Shown piece by piece: positions 44,929 through 54,026 of a stretch of DNA of 64,000 nt. The notes under the pieces are model-generated. The model was not told where the DNA came from. It did no database searches and was given only the letters and a program-made list of their open reading frames with translations. This DNA is from Streptomyces hawaiiensis. Lineage in GTDB: Bacteria; Actinomycetota; Actinomycetes; Streptomycetales; Streptomycetaceae. The translations under genes were made by a program, and so were the position numbers. Each line of letters opens with the position of its first letter. Position 1 is the first letter of the stretch. The stretch covers positions 248,001 to 312,000 of the forward strand of contig NZ_CP021978.1 of the NCBI RefSeq assembly GCF_004803895.1. The letters are read 5' to 3'.

Positions 44929-47628
44929 TCACTCCGTGCACTGGGTGAGTTCCAGGTCGACGGTCGAGGCGTCGGCGCGGTCGAGTACGACGGTGGAGGA
45001 GACCGGCGGGTAGCCGGCGGCGACGAGCGTGTAGGCGCCGGGGGCGAGGCCGGTGAGCGTGTAGACGCCGTCGTCCGTGGTGACGGCCGTGGCGACGGGG
45101 ATGCCGTCGGTGTCGAGCAGGGTGATGCGGGCATCCGCGACGGGCCGACCCGTGGGGCCGTGTCGGACGGTTCCGGCGAGCGCACCGGCGGCGCACAGCG
45201 TCACGTCGTGCCTCGTGGCATCGCTCGGGCCGACCTCGACCGGTATGGCCGCCGGGCGGTGCCCGTACGCGCTCACCTGAAGGGTGAAGTGGCCGGGGAG
45301 CAGGCCGAGGAGGGCGTAGCCGCCGTCCGAACCGGTCGTCGCGGTGGAGACGATGTCGCCGGGGAGGTCGATGACCACGACGGTCGCCTCGGTCACCGGT
45401 ATACCGCTCGCGTCCCGCACGGTGCCGTGCAGGCCCGTGGCGCGCGACAGCGTCACGGTGCAGGGGGACGGCTGGTCGGCGACGGCGAGTTCGACGGCCC
45501 GCGGTCGGTGGCCCTCTGCCGCCACGACCAGTGTGTAGGTGCCTGGGCGCGGCCGGGGCAGGACGCAGCCGCCGTCCTCACCGGTGCGGCCTCGGGCCGT
45601 CTGGTGACCGCGACGGTCGATGAGGGTGAGCGTGGCGGCGGCGATGGGGTTTGCGGCGGGGTTCTCCACCCGGCAGACGACGGTGGGGGTGCTCGCGTCG
45701 CCGGTCGCGGCGGCGCTCGCCGGGGGCGACGGGGAGGCGGCAGTGGCGAGCGACGAGGAGGCGGCTTCGACGACCGTGGCGACCGACGAGGAGGCAGCTG
45801 TTGCGGGCGACGCCGCCTCGGCGACTGTGGCAGGCGACGGGGAGGCGGCCTCGGTGGCCGTGGCAGGCGACGGGGAGACCGCCTCGGTGGCCGTGGCGGA
45901 TGCCGCCCCGGCACGCCCGCGGATCAGTGAGGCGGCCGCGGCGGCCAGGGACATCACGATCGCCAGGGAGAAGACGATGACCAGGCCGTCGTGGAAGGGC
46001 GACGAGATGAGGTGCGGGAAGAACTCCCGGCCGGTGAGCTTCGCGGCGTTGGCCGCCGGCAGCTGGCCGAGGATGCTGTGACCGAGCAGGTTCTGGATGG
46101 GGTTGTAGCCCAGGAAGGCGGCGAACAGGACGCCCACCGGAGGGAGTTGGGCGACGGCATGCACGGCGTGCGCCGGCACCCCCTGTGCGGTCAGGCCGGA
46201 GCTGAGCGTCTGCGGCAGGGAACCGGAGAGCCCGGCCACCATGAGCGAGAAGAAGACGCCCATGGACAGCACCATGCCGGCGTTCTGGAACGTGGCGCGC
46301 ATGCCCGAGGCGGCGCCGCGGGCCTCGGGCGGCACGCTCGACATGATGATGGACGTGTTGGGGGCGGCGAACAGGCCGCCGCCGAGGCCGTTGAGGAAGA
46401 TCAGCAGCGCGAAGATCCCGTAGCCGAAGTCGGTGGGCAGGGCGAGCAGTCCGGCGAACGAGGCGGCCATCACCACGAACCCGGCGGCGGCGAACAACCG
46501 CGCACCGTACCGGTCGGACAGGTATCCCGAGACGGGGCCGGCGACCAGGAAGCCGATGGTCAGCGGAAGCATGTAGATCCCGGCCCACAGCGGGGTGTCG
46601 GCGTAGTCGTAGCCGTGCAGCGGCAGCCAGATGCCCTGCAGCCAGATGATGAGCATGAACTGCAGCCCGCCGCGGGCGATGGCCCCCAGCAGAGCGGCCG
46701 CGTTGCCGCCCGCGAAGGCGGTGTTCCGGAACAGGCTCAGCGGGAACATCGGTTCGGCGACCTTCGCCTCGATCACGCAGAAGAGGGCGAGTACGACCGC
46801 GCCGCCGATCAGCCCTGCCAGCACCCAGGGGTTCGTCCAGCCCATGGTGTGGCCGCCGTAGGGCTGGATTCCGTAGGTGATGCCCGCGAGCAGCGCGGTC
46901 AGTCCGGCGGCGAAGGTGATGTTGCCCCACCAGTCCATTCGCCCGGGCGTGCGCACACCGGTCTCGTGCAGTGACTTGTACGCCCACACCGTCCCGATCA
47001 GGCCGATCGGCACGTTGACCCAGAAGACCGAGCGCCAGTTCCACGTCACCAGTGCCCCGCCCAGCACCAGGCCGAGGAACGAACCGGCGATGCCCGCGAC
47101 CATGTTGACGCCCAGGGCCATGCCCCGCTGCCGGGCCGGGAAGGCGTCGGTGAGGATGGCCGCGGAGTTGGCCATCAGCATGGCGCCGCCGACGGCCTGC
47201 ACGATTCGCCAGCCGATCAGCCACAGCGCCCCGCTCCCTCCGTGGAAGGGGTCGAGGGAGAGGACGACCGACGTCAGGGTGAAGATCAGGAAGCCGGAAT
47301 TGTAGATGCGGACCCGGCCCCACATGTCGCCGAGCCGGCCGAGGGCGACCACCAGCACGGCGGTGACGAGCATGTAGCCCATCAGCATCCAGAGCAGATA
47401 GCTGACGTTGGACGGCTGCAGCGGATCGAGCCGGATGCCGGTGAAGATTCCCGGCAGGGAGATCAGCACGATCGAGCTGTTGATGGTCGCGAGCAGTATG
47501 CCGAGTGTGGTGTTGGTCAGTGCCACCCACTTGTATCGGGGGTGGTCGACGCCGATCCATGCGCTGCGTCCGCGTTGCCGGGCGGCGCTTGTGCCGGCCG
47601 TGCCGTGGGTCGATTCCTCAGTGGCCAT
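44929..47628 (-). CDS. MFS transporter fused to carboxypeptidase-regulatory-like domains
   Basis: An 899-residue fusion. Residues 1-565 are a 14-helix DHA2-type MFS transporter (motif A LGRLGDMWGRVRIYNSGFLI near 93; paralogous to the next gene). Residues 570-645 form a low-complexity Ala/Ser/Thr/Pro linker with repeated SPSPATATEAA-like units. Residues 645-899 hold three carboxypeptidase-regulatory-like beta-sandwich repeats, each with a TLIDRRGHQTARGRTGEDGG or VRDASGIPVTEATVVVIDLP pattern and a PGTYTLVVAAEGHRPRAV-like end. Such domains usually sit outside the cell and bind peptides or sugars; their attachment to an MFS pump is unusual. Topology (even helix number) would place the tail in the cytoplasm, which is a puzzle. 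Confidence 0.88.
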   Translation of the reverse strand: MATEESTHGTAGTSAARQRGRSAWIGVDHPRYKWVALTNTTLGILLATINSSIVLISLPGIFTGIRLDPLQPSNVSYLLWMLMGYMLVTAVLVVALGRLGDMWGRVRIYNSGFLIFTLTSVVLSLDPFHGGSGALWLIGWRIVQAVGGAMLMANSAAILTDAFPARQRGMALGVNMVAGIAGSFLGLVLGGALVTWNWRSVFWVNVPIGLIGTVWAYKSLHETGVRTPGRMDWWGNITFAAGLTALLAGITYGIQPYGGHTMGWTNPWVLAGLIGGAVVLALFCVIEAKVAEPMFPLSLFRNTAFAGGNAAALLGAIARGGLQFMLIIWLQGIWLPLHGYDYADTPLWAGIYMLPLTIGFLVAGPVSGYLSDRYGARLFAAAGFVVMAASFAGLLALPTDFGYGIFALLIFLNGLGGGLFAAPNTSIIMSSVPPEARGAASGMRATFQNAGMVLSMGVFFSLMVAGLSGSLPQTLSSGLTAQGVPAHAVHAVAQLPPVGVLFAAFLGYNPIQNLLGHSILGQLPAANAAKLTGREFFPHLISSPFHDGLVIVFSLAIVMSLAAAAASLIRGRAGAASATATEAVSPSPATATEAASPSPATVAEAASPATAASSSVATVVEAASSSLATAASPSPPASAAATGDASTPTVVCRVENPAANPIAAATLTLIDRRGHQTARGRTGEDGGCVLPRPRPGTYTLVVAAEGHRPRAVELAVADQPSPCTVTLSRATGLHGTVRDASGIPVTEATVVVIDLPGDIVSTATTGSDGGYALLGLLPGHFTLQVSAYGHRPAAIPVEVGPSDATRHDVTLCAAGALAGTVRHGPTGRPVADARITLLDTDGIPVATAVTTDDGVYTLTGLAPGAYTLVAAGYPPVSSTVVLDRADASTVDLELTQCTE

Positions 47629-47820
47629 GGGGCTGCTCTCTCTGATGCCTTCCGTGAGGGCCCGCGGGCTCCCACCGACTTCGAATCCGCGACGGACGGC
47701 TGGTGACGTCCCGGGGCGGACATGGGGCGGACGGAGCGCGGGCGTCGAACGCCGGTGGACGTCCGTCCGCTCCGGGCGGCACGGAGACTCGACGGCTCGT
47801 GGCGGCGGCCGGCCTCCCGG

Positions 47821-48279
47821 TCAGGCGATGTCGTCCGGATGGCCGCCCGGGCCTGCTGACTCGTCGACGATCCGCCGCACGAGTGGCAGGGCGATCCGCA
47901 GCGCCGAGCCCAGGTCTCGCCGCTCCTCCTCCGAGAGCGCGGCCAGCCGGCGGACCAGCCTCGCGTTCCTCTCCCTTCTGCGCTCCGCCAGCACCTCACG
48001 CCCCGCGTCCGTGATGGCGACCAGCGTCACCCGCCCGTCGCCGGGGTCGCTGACCCGTGCGGCCAGTCCTTGGTTCTCCAGCCGCTGTACGAGCTGGGTC
48101 ATCGACGGCTGAGCGACTCCTTCCGCCACCGCCAGCGCGGTCAGCCGGGTCGGCCCTTCCCGCTCCAGCCGACCCAGCGTGGAGGCGGTCGTGAAACTCA
48201 TGCCGCGACGGTCCACCAGGCTCCGCGCCACGGCGCCCGCGACGTCGGCCAACGCTCCGGCGATCTCTTCCGGTTCCAT
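47821..48279 (-). CDS. MarR-family transcriptional regulator
   Basis: A 152-residue winged-helix regulator. ATG at 48279 is chosen because GAGGGG lies seven bases upstream; the ATG at 48300 lacks a site. Motifs: SFTTASTLGRLEREGPTRLT, AVAEGVAQPSMTQLVQRLEN (recognition helix) and the wing SDPGDGRVTLVAITDAG. It is upstream of the two MFS genes on the same strand and a CCTATATAGG palindrome lies just before it, so it probably represses itself and the efflux genes and responds to the exported compound. Confidence 0.9.
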   Translation of the reverse strand: MEPEEIAGALADVAGAVARSLVDRRGMSFTTASTLGRLEREGPTRLTALAVAEGVAQPSMTQLVQRLENQGLAARVSDPGDGRVTLVAITDAGREVLAERRRERNARLVRRLAALSEEERRDLGSALRIALPLVRRIVDESAGPGGHPDDIA

Positions 48280-48308
48280 CTCGTCCACCCCTCGATTCAT
48301 ATCACGTG

Positions 48309-48318
48309 CCTATATAGG
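48309..48318. promoter_or_regulatory. Palindromic site upstream of the marR gene
   Basis: CCTATATAGG is a perfect 10-bp palindrome in an AT-rich pocket about 30 bases upstream of the MarR start. It overlaps a likely -10 region and fits a MarR operator. Confidence 0.45.
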
Positions 48319-48636
48319 TTCCCTATTAAAATCGGGTAAGACCGTCGCCGGCTCCCCGGTGAACGGTCACCGGACCTGTGGACAGGAGTCACGCTCTTCG
48401 TGCGGACTCGGTCCGTTCGAGAAGCGGACGCAAGCGCTTCGGGCCGGTCCATGTCGACCGACCGGACGCGGATCTGCGGGGCGAGGCTGTCGCGTCCCGT
48501 GCCCACGCCGCCCCACCGTCGGGCGCGTACTCGTCGTTGGAGGTGCGCAGGGTCGTGAGCCCTGACAACCAACGATCTTTCCCATGGTCGTAAATTGGTG
48601 GACGGCTCCCCGCCACGCCCGGCAAAGTGGCCGCCC
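48319..48636. other. Divergent intergenic region
   Basis: About 320 bases between the MarR regulator and the methyltransferase. The AT-rich left end (near 48320-48335) probably carries the MarR promoter. No gene is evident. Confidence 0.4.
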
Positions 48637-49377
48637 GTGACGAGCAGTGAGCTATGGACCTCCGCGACCGCCGACCGCTACGACGCCGAGGAGAACGAGA
48701 TGTCCTCGGCCGCTGTTCTCGGACCGACTCTCTCCTTCCTCGCCGAACTCGCCGGAGACGGCCGGGCACTGGAGTTCGCCATCGGAACCGGACGAGTGGG
48801 CGTCCCGCTCCGGGAACGTGGCGTGCCCGTTGTGGGAATCGAACTGTCCAAGCACATGGCAGCGGTCCTGCGGCGCAAGATCGACGAGGACATGCTCCCG
48901 GTCGTCGTCGGAGACATGGCCACGACCGTCATCCCCGGCGAGTTCACCCTGGTCTATCTCGTCTACAACACGATCACGAACCTGCTCACGCAGGACGAGC
49001 AGGTCGAGTGCTTCCGCAACGCCGCACGTCACCTGACGCCGGGCGGCCGATTCGTCATCGAGGTGGGCGTGCCGCCGCTGCGTTTCCTGCCGCCCGGGCA
49101 GGTCGCTGTGCCGTTCGACGTCTCCGAACGGCATATAGGGTTCGACACCTTCGACCTGGTGGAGCAGATCCTCGTCTCGCACCACCTCACCCGCGACGGC
49201 GACGACGGCCGCTACCGCCGCGGCAACTCCCGCCACCGGTACGCATGGCCGGCGGAGCTCGACCTGATGGCACGGATCGCGGGGCTCGAACTGGAACGGC
49301 GCGTCGCGGACTGGAACGGAGCGCCCTTCACCCAGGACTCCGCGAAGCACATCTCCGTGTGGCGCAAGCCGGCCTGA
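48637..49377 (+). CDS. Class I SAM-dependent methyltransferase
   Basis: A 246-residue methyltransferase. GTG at 48637 gives the family-like start TSSELWTSATADRYDAEENE. Motif I LEFAIGTGRVGVPLRERG near residue 48 forms the SAM-binding loop; motif II VVGIELSKHMAAVL follows with the acidic Glu binding the ribose; VVVGDMATTVIPGEFTLVYLV near 100 and HLTPGGRFVIEVGVP near 140 complete the fold. The substrate is unknown. It is a single gene on the plus strand between oppositely oriented transporter genes. Confidence 0.88.
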   Translation: MTSSELWTSATADRYDAEENEMSSAAVLGPTLSFLAELAGDGRALEFAIGTGRVGVPLRERGVPVVGIELSKHMAAVLRRKIDEDMLPVVVGDMATTVIPGEFTLVYLVYNTITNLLTQDEQVECFRNAARHLTPGGRFVIEVGVPPLRFLPPGQVAVPFDVSERHIGFDTFDLVEQILVSHHLTRDGDDGRYRRGNSRHRYAWPAELDLMARIAGLELERRVADWNGAPFTQDSAKHISVWRKPA

Positions 49378-49632
49378 GGCTGCCCCTCCTGGTCCCGCCC
49401 ATCGGCCAGGCCGGGCGCGGTGAAAAGAGCGACGGCGGTGGAGGCTTCCCGAGTCGTAGGTGCGTATCCACCTGGTTTCGCTCGACATAGTGCAGAGAAA
49501 GCTCCTGCAGGCAGCGGGCATGTCTTGGGCGGGTGAACCACCGGAACGAAACCCAGCGGGCAGGGGCCCGGTGGGCGCACCATGGTGCCCGAAGGCCACC
49601 TGCCTGTGGCTATTTACGCGTCGGAGTCGAGC

Positions 49633-50880
49633 TCAGCGAGGCACCGCATCTTCGGAGGCGGGCAGCGGTTCTGCGGTCTTCGGGGCCAGAGCGCGGATGG
49701 AGGGGGTGGCGACCATGACGAGGGTGGCGAGGAGGATGAGCGCGGCGGCCGCGTAGAGGGTGGCATGGAGGCCGAGGAGGAGTACGGCGGGTCCGGCGGT
49801 GAACTGGGCGAGCGGGAGCGCGAGGTACGAGCCGAGGTCGTCGTAGGCGTAGACGCGGGCAAGGCGGTCCTCGGGGATCTGCTCGTTGAGGGTCGCGTAC
49901 CAGGCGACGCCGGCCTGCTCCACGCCCACGCCCGCCACGAAGTTGGCCACGACCAGCACCCAGGTGTACGGGGCGAGCGCGAGCAGCAGCGGGGTCATCG
50001 CCGTCAGGCCCACCAGCGCGCAGCCGACCAGGATCGCGCGCCGGGGCCGCCACCTCAGCGACAGTACGCCGCCGGCGACCGTGCCGAGCGAGGACGCGGC
50101 GACGGCCATGCCCCAGCCGGTTCGGCCGATCCCGGTGGTGTCGGCGACGGCCGGGCCGAGGACGGTGAACGTGGCGGTGATTCCGGCGTTGAGGAAGCAG
50201 AAGGCCACCACGATCACCCACACCCAGCTGCGGGAGGTGAACTCCCGCCAGCCCACGCGCAGTTCCTGCACCAGGCCGGGGCTGGGCCCGGGCGGCGCGA
50301 CCCGAACGCGGACCAGCGCGAAGGACGCGGCGGCGAGCGCGAAGCTGAGCGCGTCGACGGCCAGGCCCCAGCCGGGGCCGACCGCGGCGACCAGTACGCC
50401 GCCCAGCGAGGCGCCCACGATCATCGCGCTGCTGCCCGCGATCCGGGAGAGCGCGAGGGCGGCGCGACGAGACTCGGCCGGCACGGTCTGGGGCAGCAGC
50501 GCTTGGGCGGCGGGCTGGTAGCAGGAACTCGACGCCCCGTTGACCGCGGCGAGCACCATGAGCAGGGGGATGGCGACGCTGTGGGTGAGGACCAGGGCGG
50601 CGATCACCGCCTGACTCGCGGCGCTGACCGCACTGCTGCCGACCAGCAGCGGACCGCGCGGCAGCCGGTCTGCCAACACCCCGCCGTACAGCAGGAAGAG
50701 GATGCTGGTGAGGGAGTGGGCGCCGACCACCAACCCGAGCGAGCCGACCGAGCCGGTGGCGTCGAGCACGGCGAAGGCCAGGGCGATCGGCGCCACTCCG
50801 TTGCCGAGCAGGTTGGCCGTCGTACCGATGAAGAGGTGACGGAACGGGCGGTGGCGCAGAGGCGCCAGGACGGCAGACAT
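49633..50880 (-). CDS. MFS transporter, MFS_3/EntS-like
   Basis: A 415-residue protein with 12 hydrophobic segments. The start FRHLFIGTTANLLGNGVAPI and the loop LYGGVLADRLPRGPLLVGSS near residue 65 (motif A) are typical of enterobactin-exporter-like MFS proteins. The repeated motif in the second half is RWRPRRAILVGCAL near 265. Basic and acidic residues cluster in cytoplasmic loops as expected. The substrate is unknown; relatives export siderophores or antibiotics. It marks the edge of the degraded region that follows. Confidence 0.88.
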   Translation of the reverse strand: MSAVLAPLRHRPFRHLFIGTTANLLGNGVAPIALAFAVLDATGSVGSLGLVVGAHSLTSILFLLYGGVLADRLPRGPLLVGSSAVSAASQAVIAALVLTHSVAIPLLMVLAAVNGASSSCYQPAAQALLPQTVPAESRRAALALSRIAGSSAMIVGASLGGVLVAAVGPGWGLAVDALSFALAAASFALVRVRVAPPGPSPGLVQELRVGWREFTSRSWVWVIVVAFCFLNAGITATFTVLGPAVADTTGIGRTGWGMAVAASSLGTVAGGVLSLRWRPRRAILVGCALVGLTAMTPLLLALAPYTWVLVVANFVAGVGVEQAGVAWYATLNEQIPEDRLARVYAYDDLGSYLALPLAQFTAGPAVLLLGLHATLYAAAALILLATLVMVATPSIRALAPKTAEPLPASEDAVPR

Positions 50881-50931
50881 GCGCCTGATCGTCAGGACTG
50901 GGCGGCGCGCCCGTCAACGGGTTTTAGGGCG

Positions 50932-51240
50932 GCACGGCACCGGGCCAGGGGGCGGCTGCCCACTCCTTGGCAGCCTGGCCGACACCCTGGTCCACGCCAG
51001 CACCTGGGACCGGCTGCCGGCCCACGTCCAACAGCGTTCCGACGCCGTCGGTCCGTCGACTGGACCGTCGTATGCGTGGACTCCACGACCGTGCAGGCGC
51101 ACCAGCACGCGGCCTGATCCGAAAAGGGGGTCCTGCCGGGCGAGGCGATCGGCCGGTCCGGCGGCGGGTTGACCCCGAAGATCCACCTCGCCTGCGACGG
51201 ACAAGGCCGCCCGCGCGCCTTCACGATCTCGAAGCGCTGA
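50932..51240 (+). mobile_element. Decayed IS5-like transposase fragment
   Basis: The plus strand reads LVHASTWDRLPAHVQQRSDAV, then after a frame change VDWTVVCVDSTTVQAHQHAA, a TGA, and EAIGRSGGGLTPKIHLACDG. These match the catalytic N-terminal half of IS5/IS4-like transposases of Streptomyces (first catalytic Asp in VDSTTVQAHQHAA). Stops and frame changes rule out activity. No terminal repeats or target duplication were seen. Confidence 0.65.
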
Positions 51241-51509
51241 TGCTTCGGCAACGGTCCATACACCGCTGGGAACAGCGAAGCCATGACGGCCGGTGGGTGG
51301 CGAGCCGGACGTGGATCGTGGAGCACCCCGGGTGGTCGGCGGCGACCGTCTTCGCCCGCCCGCCGGTGCCGAACCAGGCCCAGCTCGGTGGGCAGCGCGA
51401 CGCGGGTGTCGGTCTCGGCCACCGTCGGCGTGGTACCGACCAGCGGCGGTGAGGACGCCGCACCACCCGAGCCCACACGCGCCCCGCCCGCCGCCGCAGG
51501 TGATGGGCA

Positions 51510-51690
51510 GAGCGACCCGCACTTCGGTGCCGTGTGAGCCGGTGTCGAGGGTGGCCAGGCCGTCGATCCCTGTGGCCCGTTCGGCGACCGAGGCCAGGCC
51601 GGTCCCCGCGCCGGCGCGAGCGTCCGGGCCGATCCCGTCGTCACTGACGCTGGTGGTGAGTGTCAAGTCGACGCTGGGTGTCGGAACCAG
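51510..51690 (-). pseudogene. C-terminal fragment of a sensor histidine kinase
   Basis: The minus strand reads VDLTLTTSVSDDGIGPDARA, then GTGLASVAERATGIDGLATL, and GSHGTEVRVALPI: the ATP-binding G1/G2 boxes (DDGIGP and GTGLASV) of a LuxR-type two-component sensor kinase. Only about 60 residues remain; the phospho-acceptor His region is gone. Confidence 0.55.
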
Positions 51691-51787
51691 CCAGGAAGTT
51701 CGAGAGGCGAGCGTTCGGGTGGACGAAGAGGGCTCAGGAGGGGCACGAGGGCGGCGGATCCCGGTCGCGCGCGGTTCAATGGCGGTC

Positions 51788-52294
51788 ATGATGCGTAGAA
51801 CGTCATCCACCGCCGTTGTCGTCGCGTTCGTGTTCGCCGCTCTCACGTCGTGTTCCTCGGACTCTTCCGACAAGACCCCGGCCGAGGGTCGGCCCGGTGG
51901 GTCCGGCTCAGGGGCAACGGCGTCGGGTCCCGGGCCGGCTCCCACGGAGACGGACACGCCATCGCCCGCGCCTACCGGGCCGTGCGCGGACGGGAGATGT
52001 GAGATCGAGGTCGCCGTGGGGGACGTCGTGACAGTGCCGGAAAAGTACGGGCTCGGGCCGATCGAGGTGACGGCGATCACCGGCGGCAAGGTCGAGATGG
52101 CTGCACCGCTGACGGGGTCCGGCTACAGCGTGTCGGGCTGTTCCGGTGGCGGCGGCGTGTCCTCGGAGGGCAACGGCGGCGTCCGGTTCAGCTGCGGCGA
52201 GGGGCCCGCCGCGACCATGAACGACGCCATGAGCCTGAAGGTCGTCGAGATCCTCGACACCGCCGCGATCCTCCGTATCGAACCCGTTGGGTGA
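51788..52294 (+). CDS. Putative lipoprotein
   Basis: A 168-residue exported protein. The signal peptide (MMRRTSSTAVVVAFVFAALT) ends at a lipobox-like LTSC, with Cys near residue 21. A Gly/Ser/Pro/Thr-rich linker (residues 25-65) leads to a compact domain of about 100 residues: RCEIEVAVGDVVTVPEKYGL, then KVEMAAPLTGSGYSV and GGVRFSCGEGPAATMNDAMS, with four Cys that may pair. No known domain is recognised. ATG at 51788 is used; ATG at 51779 is equally possible. It is one of few intact genes in a degraded region. Confidence 0.7.
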   Translation: MMRRTSSTAVVVAFVFAALTSCSSDSSDKTPAEGRPGGSGSGATASGPGPAPTETDTPSPAPTGPCADGRCEIEVAVGDVVTVPEKYGLGPIEVTAITGGKVEMAAPLTGSGYSVSGCSGGGGVSSEGNGGVRFSCGEGPAATMNDAMSLKVVEILDTAAILRIEPVG

Positions 52295-52339
52295 CGTCCC
52301 TGCTGGGCGGGCTCGAAGCTGAAGATGACGTCAGGGTTT

Positions 52340-52722
52340 GAGTACGTTTGTTCCCCTGGTGTGCCGGCGATCCAGTTCCGCGACCGGTGCACGCCGATCC
52401 GGGCTTGGCCGGCGCCGAGTCGGCCCGCCGCCTCAACGTGACTTGGTTGAGCATGCCGTCCGAGGTCTTCAGGGTGCCGGTGGTGGGGAGGTCGGATCCC
52501 CACACGACGCCCTTGACGTCAAAGAGCGAGGGAGGCTCGGTCACTCCGGTGATCTCGATGTAACGGAACCCGTGCTGGGTGAACGTGGGCTCGTAGGTCA
52601 CCTTTCCGGACTCGGCGAAGACGTAGCGGTCGGTGACCTTGGCGCTGCGGAAGTTGTCGGTGTAGAGGGTGCCGTTCTTGTTGAGCACCTCCGCGTAGCG
52701 GATCTTGACCGGTGCTGTTCCA
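52340..52722 (-). pseudogene. Fragment of a GH78 alpha-L-rhamnosidase
   Basis: The minus strand reads KIRYAEVLNKNGTLYTDNFR, then KVTYEPTFTQHGFRYIEITG, and VWGSDLPTTGTLKTSDGMLNQ, the beta-sandwich part preceding the catalytic barrel in GH78 rhamnosidases. After this the frame becomes unrelated, and upstream it is interrupted by a transposase scrap, so the enzyme is lost. It probably belonged to a plant-glycoside degradation locus. Confidence 0.7.
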
Positions 52723-52793
52723 GGCTGAGCTGTCCCCTGAAGGTGTCGATGACGGCCTCGATCCACTGGCGGACACGGGCTACTTTGCCGACG
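52716..52793 (-). mobile_element. IS transposase scrap
   Basis: About 25 codons on the minus strand read ARVRQWIEAVIDTFRGQLSL and EQH, a stretch found near the end of DDE transposases of several Streptomyces IS elements. It interrupts the rhamnosidase fragment. Confidence 0.5.
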
Positions 52794-53265
52794 CGGACCG
52801 GTTCGTCCTGAGCGGCAGGTCCCGTTGGAAGACGGCCATGGCGCGGCCGGGGCCGTTGTAGTCGTCGACGGTCTTCGTGTCGAAGCCGAGGCTGCGGTGG
52901 AAGGCGATCGAGCCGGTGTTCCCAACTGACGTGATCGCCTTCAACCTCCGAGCACCGTGACGTGCGGCTGCTTCGGCGAACGCCGTGTACAGACGACGCC
53001 CGAGACCGGTGCCACGGGCGTCATCGCGCGTGGCGATCAGATGCACGTACCCGGTGCCGTCCGGGGTGACGAACCCGAAGATGTACCCGCGGATTCCGTC
53101 CTCGGCCCGGGCAACCAAACAGGTGGAACCGAACTCCTGCACCAGGGCCAGAAGGTGCAGCGCCCGAAGGTCGCGTTCGCCCCAGTAGCGGGGGTGATCA
53201 GTCAGGACTTGGTGGAAGTCGGCCACCGCGGCCGGTGCGATGTGTATCCCCATGATGACGATCAT
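52780..53265 (-). CDS. GNAT-family N-acetyltransferase
   Basis: A 161-residue protein. Motifs: IHIAPAAVADFHQVLTDHP near residue 10, GYVHLIATRDDARGTGLGRR near 75 (acetyl-CoA loop R-x-x-G-x-G), LYTAFAEAAARHGARRLKAI, and the C-terminal NTGSIAFHRSLGFD near 120. The fold is complete and likely active. The last eight or nine residues (TNRSASAK) come from the adjoining transposase scrap, so the natural stop may have been lost. ATG at 53265 or 53253 may be used. The substrate is unknown. Confidence 0.8.
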   Translation of the reverse strand: MIVIMGIHIAPAAVADFHQVLTDHPRYWGERDLRALHLLALVQEFGSTCLVARAEDGIRGYIFGFVTPDGTGYVHLIATRDDARGTGLGRRLYTAFAEAAARHGARRLKAITSVGNTGSIAFHRSLGFDTKTVDDYNGPGRAMAVFQRDLPLRTNRSASAK

Positions 53266-53379
53266 GGCAGGCGCCCTGACCGGTACAGGCGAAGGTCCTC
53301 ACGGGCAGGGGGCGTGGACCTGCGGATCGACAGGATCGAGGAGCACGTCCCCGCCGCCCGAGCGCAGGTCATCCCGGCC

Positions 53380-53560
53380 GCAAGGCATTCGTCTCCGTTG
53401 TCCGGCCCGGCCCGATGCACGACCAGGCGGCCGTACGTACCGAGGGCATCGCTGAACAGTTCCGCTGGCACCCGAAGGTCAAGGCGGAGGTCGACGAGCT
53501 TTACCGGGGCCTGGCCCACGAGTTCCCCGTCCAGGTCAGCGCCCCACCGCGAACCGGGCA
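53380..53560 (+). mobile_element. IS5-like transposase fragment
   Basis: The plus strand reads FVSVVRPGPMHDQAAVRTEG, then EQFRWHPKVKAEVDELYRGL and AHEFPVQVSAPP, matching the part of IS5-like transposases around the second catalytic Asp and the Tyr-Arg-Gly-Leu motif. Both ends are lost. It is a different part of the element type than the fragment at 50.9-51.2 kb. Confidence 0.6.
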
Positions 53561-53947
53561 CCGAACTGGTACTCGCCCGCCAGGGCAAGGACGAGCGCGT
53601 AGCCCTGCCGTCGGAACACCAGCGGTGAGCAGACCTGTCCGATGGCCATGCCGGTGAAGGCACAGGTGAGTTGGGCCGCGGCCCCCAGCGCCAGGTCCGC
53701 GAGGCCGGGTGTGTGGGTTGCGAACATCAGCGGCAGCACCAGACCGGCAGCCGTCAGCAGCAGGCACCACACAGTGGCCGTCCCGACCGTCGCGAGCAGA
53801 ACGCGTAGATGGCTGCCGGTGCTGACGCCGACGGGCCTCGGCGCGGCGGGCGAGTTCGGCGACCTGCGCGCTGAGGCGGTGGCGCAGCACCTCGTACGCG
53901 CCCGTGTCCACGTGGTCGTGCGTGCCGGTGTCATGGCCGGTCGTCAT
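53501..53947 (-). pseudogene. Composite debris: front of a DNA-repair-ATPase-like protein joined to a membrane fragment
   Basis: From ATG 53947 the minus strand reads DHVDTGAYEVLRHRLSAQVA and ELARRAEARR, as at the start of large Streptomyces proteins annotated as DNA repair ATPases. After about 40 codons, another frame takes over with a membrane-protein stretch (LLATVGTATVWCLLLTAAGL, then LALAGEYQFGARFAVG). Neither part is complete, so I read this as two unrelated gene ends joined by deletion. A short hybrid peptide could still be made. Confidence 0.45.
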
Positions 53948-54026
53948 GGCATGCCTCTCGGGAAGTCGAGGAACACGGCCCGGAGCCGCCGTCCCCTGTG
54001 CGGCGGCTCCGGACCGAAGGGGCGGG

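Noticed and set aside
45720..45910. Repetitive GC-rich stretch in the MFS fusion as a separate repeat element
   Set aside because: It is the coding sequence of the Ala/Ser/Thr/Pro linker and stays in frame throughout.
49582..51117. 511-codon plus-strand frame opposite the MFS_3 transporter
   Set aside because: It is antisense to a well-defined transporter; only its last part overlaps a genuine transposase scrap.
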